A DNA stretch of 64,000 bases. It comes from RYN-428 sp035551995. GTDB taxonomy: Bacteria > Planctomycetota > Phycisphaerae > Tepidisphaerales > Tepidisphaeraceae. This document shows positions 52,725 through 60,585 of this stretch, piece by piece; within the stretch, counting starts at the first letter, position 1; every line of letters begins with the position of its first letter. The position numbers were made by a program, and so were the translations under genes. A model generated the notes under the pieces. The model was not told the DNA's origin, did no database searches, and was given only the letters and a program-made list of their open reading frames with translations. The stretch is from NCBI GenBank assembly GCA_035551995.1, contig DASZME010000025.1, forward strand, positions 186,001 through 250,000. The letters run 5' to 3'.

Positions 52725-52893
52725 GGCGGGAATTGTAAGTGAAGGAGGATGATCGTGAAACCTGCCGATCATTCCGTGGGAACCGGGGCTGCCGCCGACG
52801 GCAGATCTCATGCCGACATCCGACGCGCTAATGACATTGGCGATACAAATGCCATATCATCGATGCCCTGTGATCCCAAAGAGGATACCTCAT

Positions 52894-53337
52894 ATGCCGT
52901 CCAGTTTCGCATTGCCGCTCGCGGCGCACACCGTCCATTCGGCGTCCGTTCCTATCGGTGAATCGACCATCGAACAGTGGCTGGCCGGCTTTCGGCTCGA
53001 CGCGTTTGTTCATCGTCATGCCGCGATCGTGCTGGCGGGGATACCGGCGGCGGTGCGCGACGACCTGATGGGCGATCCCAGTTTCAACCTGTGCGACTAT
53101 GAGCCCGGCGCGGGCCTAACGATGCAGGTGGCGATGCGATTGCCGGAAAAGAATCGGGCAAGCCGATCGGTGGTATTAAAGCGAACGCTGCGAAACCGGT
53201 CTAAATCATTCGCGACCTGGCTGATTGCCCACGAATTTGCCCATGCCCATCTTCGTCACGGCGGCCGCACGCCCGGCGAAGACCCCGAGCATGCGGCCGA
53301 CGCCCTGGCCGCGGAGTGGGGATTTCCAAAACCATGA
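52894..53337 (+). CDS. Small zinc-metalloprotease-like protein (HEXXH)
   Basis: The 147-residue protein starts at 52894 after AAGAGGATACC; the frame opens at 52810 but that part lacks a ribosome site. The zincin motif HEFAHAHLRHGG is at about 112-123, followed by DPEHAADALAAEWGF, where Glu and Asp could give the third ligand. This matches the HEXXH-plus-EXXAD pattern of small M78-like peptidases, some of which (ImmA) cleave phage repressors. No DNA-binding partner is next to it. There is no signal peptide. Role unknown. Confidence 0.6.
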   Translation: MPSSFALPLAAHTVHSASVPIGESTIEQWLAGFRLDAFVHRHAAIVLAGIPAAVRDDLMGDPSFNLCDYEPGAGLTMQVAMRLPEKNRASRSVVLKRTLRNRSKSFATWLIAHEFAHAHLRHGGRTPGEDPEHAADALAAEWGFPKP

Positions 53338-53344
53338 AGAGAAG

Positions 53345-53455
53345 TAGCGGTTTGATCGCGATCTTGAAGTGTTTGTACCGCCTCCACATTCAGCGGCCCC
53401 GCTTGCGGGGGGTGTTTCGCCACCAAAACTCGCGCCACCAACATAAAATGCTAAT
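53345..53455 (+). repeat. MITE-like repeat, copy 5
   Basis: It contains CAGCGGCCCCGCTTGCGGGG and ends CGCCACCAACATAAAATGCT. It lies between the convergent ends of the HEXXH gene and the DUF255 gene, and its right end touches the DUF255 stop codon at 53451-53453. Left limit is uncertain. Confidence 0.68.
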
Positions 53456-55289
53456 GCTGCAATTTCGTCGCCAGGTCGCCCACCTTATTTACCGGCGACG
53501 AACAGGCATTCCCGCTGCAAACGAACGCCGCGGCGGTGGAGAGTTTAGGAAATTCAACGTCGGAATTCGCCAGCGGCGGACCGTTCGGATCCCACCATTC
53601 CAGCCGGAAATAACCGTCGGAAAATTTCAACGCCTCCGTAAATAACGCCCTCGCCGCCGGGTCGTCTTTCTTCCCGACGATCGTCACATGCAGCGGCTCG
53701 CTCGACACTTCGCCGTCGGCTAGCAAAATCCCCGCGACAAAAAGAAAACGCGATCCCGCCACCTGCGGATCGGCGACATATCGCATCGCTTCCTCGGCGG
53801 CCTTGTGATCGGCCGGCCTTCCGTCGTAGTGGCCGAGCAAGTTGAAAAACCGTGCGGCCGTTACGTTCTGGTCGATGTGCGGCTTTGGCGCCAGCGGATC
53901 GGCGGGATCGGGGACGGCGGCAATAAATCCCGCTTCGGCCGTCGAGTCTCCCGGCGCCGCGCGGAAGTGCGATTGAATGAAATCGGCCGCCGACACGGCG
54001 CGCTTCAGCCACGCGGCGTCGGCCGTCGTTTCATACAGGTCCAGAAATGCCCGGCCCATCGCCAGCGTGTCGCCCAGATAAGGGCCGGCCGGATCGTGTT
54101 CGCCATGGCGGAATCCGCCGCCGTCGAGCGAGCGGTTGGCGATAATCCACTCAGCGGCGTGCCGGGCGTCGTCGAGGTCGGATGGCCGTTGCGTGATCGC
54201 GTACCAAGCCAGTAACCCGTGAATCGCCCATCCGTTTTCGCGCGCGTAGCGGTGGGTATCGACGCGAGGCACGCCCAGTTTCCGCCGCGCGGCGTCGTCA
54301 AGGGCAAAGTAAGCGGCGCTATGTTCGCCGGGCTTCAAATCCGCATCCTGACTCACATAGAAGACGCCGTCTTTCGACGTCAGAAAATCGCCGACGTATC
54401 GGCGGATGGCGCCGGCGGCGTCGCGATAACGCGAATCGTGAAACTGAACGGCGCCAAGGGAGTAAATTCGCATCACTTCCGATTGAAACTGCATCAGCTT
54501 TTCAAAGTGTGGATGGACCCAGTCGCCGTCGGTCGAATATTGATAAACGCCGCCCCAAACCGGATCGATGAGTTTCATTCCCTCGTCCAGGGTTTGGCGA
54601 GCGCGGCGCTCGGCTTGCTTATCGCCGGCCCGGGCGCGCATCATGCTGTATTCGATCGAATCCCAATCGACGAATTTGTGAATGGATCCCCACCCGCCTT
54701 GCTTGGGGTCGTACCCATCGTCAAGTTTCGCCTCCAGTTCCTTTCGCAACGCGGGAGCCAGCGACGAAGCATTGCCGAAGGCGATCGCCTTTTCCGTCAC
54801 GACCGAAGGTCCCGGCGTCGGATCGTCGATGATCGCCTGCAACAACGACGCCATCGGAATCGGCGGAATATACCCCTGCCGCTTGACGATCTCGCCGCCT
54901 TTGGCGTTGAGCACGATGGTGGCCGGCCATCCGTAGTCCTCGTACCGGGTCGACAAATCCGGGCGCGAATCCTGATCCACTTTCACGGCGATGTAGCGTG
55001 CGTCGATGAGCCGAATCACGTTCGGATCGGCATAGGTAATTTCATCTTGAACATGACACCAGTGGCACCAGACCGCTTCAAGATCGATCAGGACAAATCG
55101 ATTCTCCTTTTTCGCGCGCGCAAAGACCTCGTCTGAATATTTTTCCCAATGAATCGCTTGTGGCGCGGGTTGGGTTTGAGGGGTCTTCGGCGCGTCGGAC
55201 GATTGGCAAGACATAAGCATCACGGCAAGCGAGCCGACGGCGAAGGTGGCCGGTATGCTGCGCCATGCCCGGCGGATGAGCGATGACAT
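53451..55289 (-). CDS. DUF255 thioredoxin-like lipoprotein
   Basis: The 612-residue protein has a lipoprotein signal (VMLMSC28). A thioredoxin-like DUF255 domain (about 45-160) has the motif WCHWC (Cys75, Cys78). A long (alpha/alpha)6-type helical region, as in the YyaL/SPATA20 group, follows with DPKQGGWGSIHKF, VWGGVYQYSTDGDWVHPHFEKLM, DADLKPGEHSAAYFALDD, ARENGWAIHGLLAWY and DGGGFRHGEHDPAGPYLGDTLAMGRAFLDLYE. The family is found from bacteria to animals; no reaction is proven. The C-terminal KLQH stop falls in the MITE-like copy 5. It is exported, unlike most family members. Confidence 0.88.
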   Translation of the reverse strand: MSSLIRRAWRSIPATFAVGSLAVMLMSCQSSDAPKTPQTQPAPQAIHWEKYSDEVFARAKKENRFVLIDLEAVWCHWCHVQDEITYADPNVIRLIDARYIAVKVDQDSRPDLSTRYEDYGWPATIVLNAKGGEIVKRQGYIPPIPMASLLQAIIDDPTPGPSVVTEKAIAFGNASSLAPALRKELEAKLDDGYDPKQGGWGSIHKFVDWDSIEYSMMRARAGDKQAERRARQTLDEGMKLIDPVWGGVYQYSTDGDWVHPHFEKLMQFQSEVMRIYSLGAVQFHDSRYRDAAGAIRRYVGDFLTSKDGVFYVSQDADLKPGEHSAAYFALDDAARRKLGVPRVDTHRYARENGWAIHGLLAWYAITQRPSDLDDARHAAEWIIANRSLDGGGFRHGEHDPAGPYLGDTLAMGRAFLDLYETTADAAWLKRAVSAADFIQSHFRAAPGDSTAEAGFIAAVPDPADPLAPKPHIDQNVTAARFFNLLGHYDGRPADHKAAEEAMRYVADPQVAGSRFLFVAGILLADGEVSSEPLHVTIVGKKDDPAARALFTEALKFSDGYFRLEWWDPNGPPLANSDVEFPKLSTAAAFVCSGNACSSPVNKVGDLATKLQH

Positions 55290-55397
55290 AATGAAACTCC
55301 GTTCTTCATCCCAGAGGATGATACGGAGGGCCGTGCGGGTTGGATGCCACGGTTGTTCGAGAAACCAGCGCCGCCGATTCCACGCCGAAGACGCTTT

Positions 55398-56483
55398 CTA
55401 CGTCCCGGGCCGATCGGCGGTCTTCTTCGCCGGCATGACGCCGCAATTCACGGCGGTGGGGAGAATGTCGCCGGGGCGAAGGCCGGCGGCCCTGAGCATT
55501 CGGCGATACTCGTCGGCACTGTAGGCGCGGCCTTCGGTGATGTTAAACAGCGCGGTGGAATACAGCGCGATCACCAGAGGTCCGTCGAGGTTGTCGTTCA
55601 GGAAAACATCGTGCACAAGCAGCGTTCCGCCGGGAGCAAGCGCCCCGGCGCAACGGTCGATCAGTTTCTGGCACTCGGGAATATCCCAGTCGTGAAGGAT
55701 GTTGCTGAGAAGCATGACGTCGCAGCCGGTGGGGATTGGGCTGGTGAACATGTCGCCGGGGATCAGCTCGATGCGGTCGCTGACGCCGAACTTATCGGCC
55801 ATTTCCCTGGCCACTTTCAACACCTCGGCCCTGTCCCAAACGACGGCGCGAAGCGTGGGGTTGGCGCGGAGGCAGGCAATGGCGTACAAGCCGGTGCCGC
55901 CGCCGACGTCGAGCAGCCGCTTGGCGCCTGCCAGGTCGAGCTGCCGGGCCAGCGCCGGCGCCACGATGCGCGCCCGGCCCGCCAGGGCGAGCGTGAGCCG
56001 ACGGGCCGGCGCTTCGTGATCCATGGCCGATTCAATGCCTTGGCGAAAAATAAACCCCGCGCCGGGATCGTCGGGACGCGATTCGATCGGCTTATTGGTC
56101 ACGAGGCGCTGGACCATATTTTTCACGCCGGGATTTTCGCTGGTGAGGCCGACGTAATCACCCATGTAAAACTCGCCGCCGGGCACGAGATGATCGCGGG
56201 CGATCGCCGAGGGGTAGAGCTTGCCGTCGGCGTCGGCCTCGATGAGATTCATCGCGCGCAGCGCGACAAGAAGGACATTGGCGGGGCGGGGCGCCAATTT
56301 CAGTTCGCGCGCGATTTCTTCCAGAGTCATCGCCTGACGGTTCAGGCGGGAGAATAGATCGAAATGGGCGACGGCGGCGGCGAGAAGTTCGCTGCCATGG
56401 CTCCAGCGCACCATGTCGAAGAGGGGAGTTGGATCGAACGCGCACGCGGGGAGCGGCCCCTGATTTTTCGACGGTGTTTCTGC
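55398..56483 (-). CDS. SAM-dependent O-methyltransferase (hydroxyneurosporene/ASMT type)
   Basis: The 361-residue protein has an N-terminal winged-helix dimerisation domain (about 20-100; FDMVRWSHGSELLAAAVAHFDLF, TLEEIARELKLAPRPANVLLVALRAM). The methyltransferase domain has the SAM motif LLDVGGGTGLYAIA and ends of strands IELIPGDMF, VMLLSNILHDWDIPECQKLI (catalytic His in LHDW) and GGTLLVHDVFLNDN. Such enzymes methylate hydroxyl groups of small aromatic or carotenoid molecules. Start taken at MAETPSKNQ (56483). It follows a small unknown gene on the same strand. The substrate cannot be told. Confidence 0.88.
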   Translation of the reverse strand, partial: AETPSKNQGPLPACAFDPTPLFDMVRWSHGSELLAAAVAHFDLFSRLNRQAMTLEEIARELKLAPRPANVLLVALRAMNLIEADADGKLYPSAIARDHLVPGGEFYMGDYVGLTSENPGVKNMVQRLVTNKPIESRPDDPGAGFIFRQGIESAMDHEAPARRLTLALAGRARIVAPALARQLDLAGAKRLLDVGGGTGLYAIACLRANPTLRAVVWDRAEVLKVAREMADKFGVSDRIELIPGDMFTSPIPTGCDVMLLSNILHDWDIPECQKLIDRCAGALAPGGTLLVHDVFLNDNLDGPLVIALYSTALFNITEGRAYSADEYRRMLRAAGLRPGDILPTAVNCGVMPAKKTADRPGT

Positions 56484-56549
56484 CATGCCCGCGAAGGTAG
56501 CGGCACGGGAAGCGCGTTGCAACGGGGACAATGCGGGCGCGTCATCGCA

Positions 56550-56807
56550 TTACGCGTCGGCCGCATCGAGAAACGGGCCGCCGCGCTCGAGAAAGCAATC
56601 GATTTGCCGGCACAGCGCCTCGAACCGCTTGTTCGAAACCAGTTTTCCCTGCACGAGCAACTGATCGGCGCTGGGAAAGGTTTCCCACTGCCCGTCGCCG
56701 GTATATGCCCTGGCGGCACTGGTTTTGGTCGGCACGCAGATGGGCAGGCCGTCCAAGTCAAAATGTCGAGGATACGCTCGGAGCGTCTTAAGTTCTTCAG
56801 CGGTCAT
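56550..56807 (-). CDS. Small protein of unknown function
   Basis: The 85-residue product begins MTAEELKTLRAYPRHFDLDG and includes GQWETFPSADQLLVQGKLVSN and an acidic end. No membrane helix, signal or metal motif is seen. It is followed after about 70 bases by the O-methyltransferase gene and may share its transcript. I do not recognise it. Confidence 0.5.
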   Translation of the reverse strand: MTAEELKTLRAYPRHFDLDGLPICVPTKTSAARAYTGDGQWETFPSADQLLVQGKLVSNKRFEALCRQIDCFLERGGPFLDAADA

Positions 56808-57073
56808 GTCCGTACTTCCGCATTTTCCAAAACCCGCCAGTCAGTTTTTTACATATGTCGGCCCGTGAGCCGCAATGACTGCAAACCTTTGTAACATGGA
56901 GAAGCTGGGGAATACAAGATCGTTACTCTATTTCAACAGTTTTTTGCATTTTTGCCCTGTTTTTCGGGCATTCGCGGTCGCAACGATTTGGTAGGGCGGC
57001 GTATCGGAGATTGCGTCGTGCGAATGGGGACACTCCCAAGGACACATCCCAATGCTTTTTTGGAAAAAAATCG

Positions 57074-57532
57074 ATGGCAATTCTTAGCGAAGTCGGTCCG
57101 ATTGTTGAGCGGCTCGAGGGGCGTCGCCTGTTGTCCGCATCGGCCGCGCCACACGGCGCCGGACACGTGATCCACGTCGAGGCGGCCAGAAAAATCAAAA
57201 TTCCGCCGCCAAATGTGCTGGGGGTTTATACCGGAGGCTTGCAGTTGGACACCGGCTTCACCGACACCTTGGTCGTCGATATTACCACGCAGCATGCTCG
57301 GAACTTCAAGGGGGCCATCTCCCAGGGAAACGGGCTGATGTCGAAGGTAACGGGCACGATCGATACCGCCGGCAACCTACACATCAAGTATGCCGGGACC
57401 GCTAAAACGCCGAAGTTTAACGGCACGGGCGCCGGTACGCTGGATCCCACCGGCACGACGCTCGATTTCAGAATCATGACCCACGAGTTTCATCAGATAT
57501 TCGGCGGGGAAATCATCGCCAGCAAAACGTAA
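57074..57532 (+). CDS. Very small LEPR-XLL protein
   Basis: The 152-residue protein starts MAILSEVGPIVERLEGRRLLSASAAP, with the LEPR-XLL signature at residues 12-21 (VERLEGRRLL). The remaining 115 residues form what looks like one beta-rich domain: VLGVYTGGLQLDTG, LVVDITTQHARNFKGAISQGNG, VTGTIDTAGNLHIKYAGT and GAGTLDPTGTTLDFRIM. No Cys or Trp is present. Most LEPR-XLL proteins are much larger. It stands alone between divergent and convergent neighbours; I expect a surface or exported location. Confidence 0.75.
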   Translation: MAILSEVGPIVERLEGRRLLSASAAPHGAGHVIHVEAARKIKIPPPNVLGVYTGGLQLDTGFTDTLVVDITTQHARNFKGAISQGNGLMSKVTGTIDTAGNLHIKYAGTAKTPKFNGTGAGTLDPTGTTLDFRIMTHEFHQIFGGEIIASKT

Positions 57533-57580
57533 TCGGCGCCGAACAAAAACGATGGATGGCTTTGGCTTTGCTGGGCTCGG

Positions 57581-58849
57581 CTACTCGTGCCGCCCGACGC
57601 CCCGCAAAAGGCGCCGGTCCGTCGGGCGCATGGCTCGAATGACGGCGCCGACCGTCAATCCCTGAACGACAATCGAGAAGACAACGACGATGTAAGCGGC
57701 GGCAAATAGCGTGTCCCGATAATCAGCGAGCGGCAATGCCAGCGCCAGCGCCAAGGAGACGCCGCCGCGGAGGCCGCCCCAGGTAAGGATGACGACGGCG
57801 CCGCCGCAGAGTTCCCGGCCGGCTGTTCGCAACATGCCGGCGATGGCCGCCACGATGATCCAGCGCGCCAGCAGCGACACGACGATCGCGGCGACGCCCG
57901 CCCAAAATGATGCCGCCCGAAGCGGCAGAACCAGCACCTCCAACCCCATCAGCAAGAACAAGACGATATTGAGAAATTCGTCGATCAATTCCCAGAATTC
58001 ATCCACCCGTCGCTCAGTTTCCGGAGACATCGAAGAGGCGCGCCCCTGGTTCCCGATGAAAAGTCCCGCCGCCACGACGGCGATCGGCGCCGACGCGTGC
58101 ACCGCCTCGGCCACCGCGTAACTTCCCATCGCAACCGCCAGCGTCAGCAAAATTTCGATCTGATACCGATCCACGCGCCTGAGGAGTTGCGTGGCAAGGG
58201 CCCCGATCGCCGCGCCCACGAAGATTCCGCCGCCGGCCTCGCGTATGAGCAGGATGGCGGCGCCGGTCGGCGACGGCAGGCTTTCGCCGGCGGCAACCGC
58301 CAAGAGCGCCGTGAACGCGACAACGCCCACGCCGTCGTTGAACAGCGATTCCCCCGCGATCTGCGTCTCGATCGCCTTGGGCGCTCCGACCGCTTTCATA
58401 ATGCCCAGCACCGCGACCGGATCGGTGGGCGAAATCAGCGCGCCAAACAGCAGGCACCCGATCCACGGCGCCGGCAGTCCGAGCCATGACAAAATAAGGT
58501 AAAGGCCCCCCGCGACGGCGAACATCGAAACCGCCGTTCCCAGCAGCGCCAGTAACGTGACCGCAAGCCACTCTCGCTTCAGGTCATTCAGATCCACGTG
58601 CAAGGCGCCGGCGAACAACAGAAACGGCAACAAGCCGTGAAAAACCACCGCGTGAAAATCGATGCCGGCGACGAGTTGAGCCAGCCGTCCGCGAAATCCG
58701 ATCTCGGCTTCCCCGAAGGCGACCAACGCGATCGACGCCAGCAGCGAGATCAGCATGACGCCGATGGTGCTCGGCAAGCGGATGTACTTGTAATTGGCCC
58801 AGCTGAGTAATGCCGCCACGGAGATGATGATGCTGGCGGTTTGAAACAT
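57581..58849 (-). CDS. Na+/H+ antiporter, CPA1 (NhaP-like)
   Basis: The 422-residue membrane protein has about 12-13 helices. The ion-binding region of CPA1 antiporters is visible in ISPTDPVAVLGIMK, and the ND motif in GESLFNDGVGVVAF. IVILTWGGLRGGVSLALALALP is typical of the last helices. It exchanges cytoplasmic Na+ (or K+) for H+ or the reverse. There is no C-terminal regulatory domain. Its start at 58849 gives a hydrophobic first helix. It is convergent with the small LEPR-XLL gene. Confidence 0.93.
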   Translation of the reverse strand: MFQTASIIISVAALLSWANYKYIRLPSTIGVMLISLLASIALVAFGEAEIGFRGRLAQLVAGIDFHAVVFHGLLPFLLFAGALHVDLNDLKREWLAVTLLALLGTAVSMFAVAGGLYLILSWLGLPAPWIGCLLFGALISPTDPVAVLGIMKAVGAPKAIETQIAGESLFNDGVGVVAFTALLAVAAGESLPSPTGAAILLIREAGGGIFVGAAIGALATQLLRRVDRYQIEILLTLAVAMGSYAVAEAVHASAPIAVVAAGLFIGNQGRASSMSPETERRVDEFWELIDEFLNIVLFLLMGLEVLVLPLRAASFWAGVAAIVVSLLARWIIVAAIAGMLRTAGRELCGGAVVILTWGGLRGGVSLALALALPLADYRDTLFAAAYIVVVFSIVVQGLTVGAVIRAMRPTDRRLLRGVGRHE

Positions 58850-58886
58850 TGCGGCGTTGCGCTCCGAGCCGATGCCGGGCCCTTAT

Positions 58887-59345
58887 TTAAGTAGCCGCCT
58901 GAACGGGTAAATGCAGAATCGAGTCGCCCGGCCGCACGGTCCCTTCCTTCAGGACGCGCGCCAGCCAGCCGCTTCGTCCCTCGATTTTCTTGTGAAATTC
59001 CGGATGCCAGATATTCAATTGCTTACAGGGAACGCGGACCTTCGAGATTGCGATCACGCAATCCCCGACGGCCAATCGATCGCCCGGCTGAAGCGATTGT
59101 AAATCCAATCCGCGGGTGGTGAAATTTTCACCGATGGCGCCGGGATAAATATCGATTCCCTCGGCTCGAAACCGCTCGTAAAGTTCCTCGCTGTACAGAC
59201 AGACCGCCCGATCACGGCCGCTATGATATTCGAGATTTTTCTGGCGGTCCCCCTCGACGCCCGTGAACATCACGCGCGCAGACGTCAACGGGAGTTTTGG
59301 CATCCCGCCGGCGGAGACGTTGACCTGAAGGAGAATGGCCGGCAT
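58887..59345 (-). CDS. MOSC domain protein
   Basis: The 152-residue protein has the MOSC fold: QVNVSAGGMPKLPL, GDRQKNLEYHSGRDRAVCLYSEELYERF, YPGAIGENFTTRGLDLQSLQPGDRLAVGDCVIAISKVRVPCKQL, and RSGWLARVLKEGTVRPGD. The conserved Cys in RVPCKQL is the likely metal-sulphur ligand. MOSC domains bind molybdenum cofactor or handle related sulphur chemistry; free-standing ones (YiiM-like) reduce N-hydroxylated compounds. The upstream unknown gene (59359-59622) ends 13 bases before, so they are likely one transcript. Confidence 0.92.
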   Translation of the reverse strand: MPAILLQVNVSAGGMPKLPLTSARVMFTGVEGDRQKNLEYHSGRDRAVCLYSEELYERFRAEGIDIYPGAIGENFTTRGLDLQSLQPGDRLAVGDCVIAISKVRVPCKQLNIWHPEFHKKIEGRSGWLARVLKEGTVRPGDSILHLPVQAAT

Positions 59346-59358
59346 GGCTTGAAAAGCC

Positions 59359-59622
59359 TCAATCGCCCCCGCCCAGATCGAAATCCTCGTCCGGCGCCGT
59401 CACCACCACCTCGCGCGTTCCCACTCGCTTCCACCCTTCATCCCACGGCTTGCTCGCGATGCGCATGGCCATCGACTGACGATGCACATGGCCCCGCGCG
59501 TGCAACACTTCGCTCCGCTGATCCACGGCCACCCAGTGCCGTTCGGCCACGCCGGGAAGAGGCATCAACGCCGCGAAACCACCGCCGGGCATTTCAACAA
59601 TTTCGCAAGATCGCTCGATCAT
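59359..59622 (-). CDS. Small protein of unknown function upstream of MOSC
   Basis: The 87-residue frame starts MIERSCEIVEMPGGGFAALMPLPG and includes RHWVAVDQRSEVLHARG and GTREVVVTAPDEDFDLGGGD. An upstream start at 59694 would give 111 residues. I know no family. Beta-strand-rich, soluble. It probably shares a transcript with the MOSC gene. Confidence 0.5.
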   Translation of the reverse strand: MIERSCEIVEMPGGGFAALMPLPGVAERHWVAVDQRSEVLHARGHVHRQSMAMRIASKPWDEGWKRVGTREVVVTAPDEDFDLGGGD

Positions 59623-59799
59623 CGCTCGCTCCGTGATTAAAAACTGCGCCCTCCGAACGATCAACAAGAACGTCCTGTCCGCTGGGCAAAGCATATCCCG
59701 TTCGGAATATCACGGCCAATCAAAAATCGTGAATCGACGCGGAGACGAATCACGAGCGTCCTTTCGGCGCCAGCATCAGTGACGCTGCGCATGGACTGT

Positions 59800-60375
59800 T
59801 TATGTCACGATTGCGTCGAGTTTGGCGATTAATTCTTCATCGCGGCCGAGCCACCAAATCTGCTTGTGATGGTGCAGCGTGCAGGCGATTGCGTCACCTG
59901 GGAAAGCGAGGGCGAAATCACTGCCGAGAAGATTTTCAAGAAGCGATCGAACAAGGACGGCGACGCGATCCGCTTCTTCGGTCGTGAACTCGATGGCGGG
60001 CGAATCGGTTCGGCCTTGCAGCGAGGCGGGATCGAGGCCGGCTTTTTGCAGGGCGGCGGGAAGCCAGGCTTTGCTTCCGAAATCCAATTCGTACGCCCAC
60101 TGGCTCTTGGGCATGATCCAGATCGGCCCAGGGAAAAACCGCCGCCAGGCTTGCATCGCAAGCCGGGTGAGGTTGGGTTCGTATGGCGCGGGAATGGGCC
60201 GGGTCCGTTCGAGGGCGGCGGGGCGAATGGTGGCGTCCGGGGGGCCGATCCATCCGATGAAATGGGTCGTGACGCCGACCTCGAAACCGAAGGCGCCGCT
60301 GTTGTAGTATTGAGGCTCAAGGCCCAGCGCCTGCATCCGGGTTAGCACTACTTGGTAATCGATGACGGATGGCAT
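59800..60375 (-). CDS. Conserved protein of unknown function
   Basis: The 191-residue protein starts MPSVIDYQVVLTRMQALGLE (60375). It has several aromatic-rich parts (VGVTTHFIGWIGPPD, AWRRFFPGPIWIMPKSQWAYELDFGS) and a later EFTTEEADRVAVLVRSLLENLLGSDFALAFPG followed by CTLHHHKQIWWLGRD. No signal, helix or known active-site motif is seen. It has the codon use of a real gene. I do not recognise the family; an alternative start is at 60420. Confidence 0.6.
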   Translation of the reverse strand: MPSVIDYQVVLTRMQALGLEPQYYNSGAFGFEVGVTTHFIGWIGPPDATIRPAALERTRPIPAPYEPNLTRLAMQAWRRFFPGPIWIMPKSQWAYELDFGSKAWLPAALQKAGLDPASLQGRTDSPAIEFTTEEADRVAVLVRSLLENLLGSDFALAFPGDAIACTLHHHKQIWWLGRDEELIAKLDAIVT

Positions 60376-60426
60376 GATAGCCGGCAATCCAGTTTCGCCA
60401 CAACGACCGGTGAACGGCACATCCGA

Positions 60427-60572
60427 CTCCCTCTCCCTTCAAGGGAGAAGGCCTGGCGAGGGTGAAACGTGAAAAGCGGTGAGCGCTTTTCTGGATAGGC
60501 CTCATCGCCGCCGTCCATCATTTTGCCCGGCTCGCTCGACCCTTCGCCCAGCGCGTTTCCTGAAAGGGAGAG
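60427..60572. repeat. Degenerate inverted element (CTCTCCCTTCAAGGGAGA type)
   Basis: CCCTCTCCCTTCAAGGGAGAAGG and a distant GAAAGGGAGAGGG form loosely paired ends, with a small hairpin AAAAGCGGTGAGCGCTTTT between them. It resembles the hairpin at 47825-47957 and lies downstream of gltD and upstream of the unknown gene at 59800-60375. Confidence 0.5.
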
Positions 60573-60585
60573 GGCGCCGGAGTCT

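Noticed and set aside
52894..53337. HEXXH gene and repeat as signs of a prophage
   Set aside because: No integrase, phage structural or repressor gene is near, and surrounding genes are ordinary.
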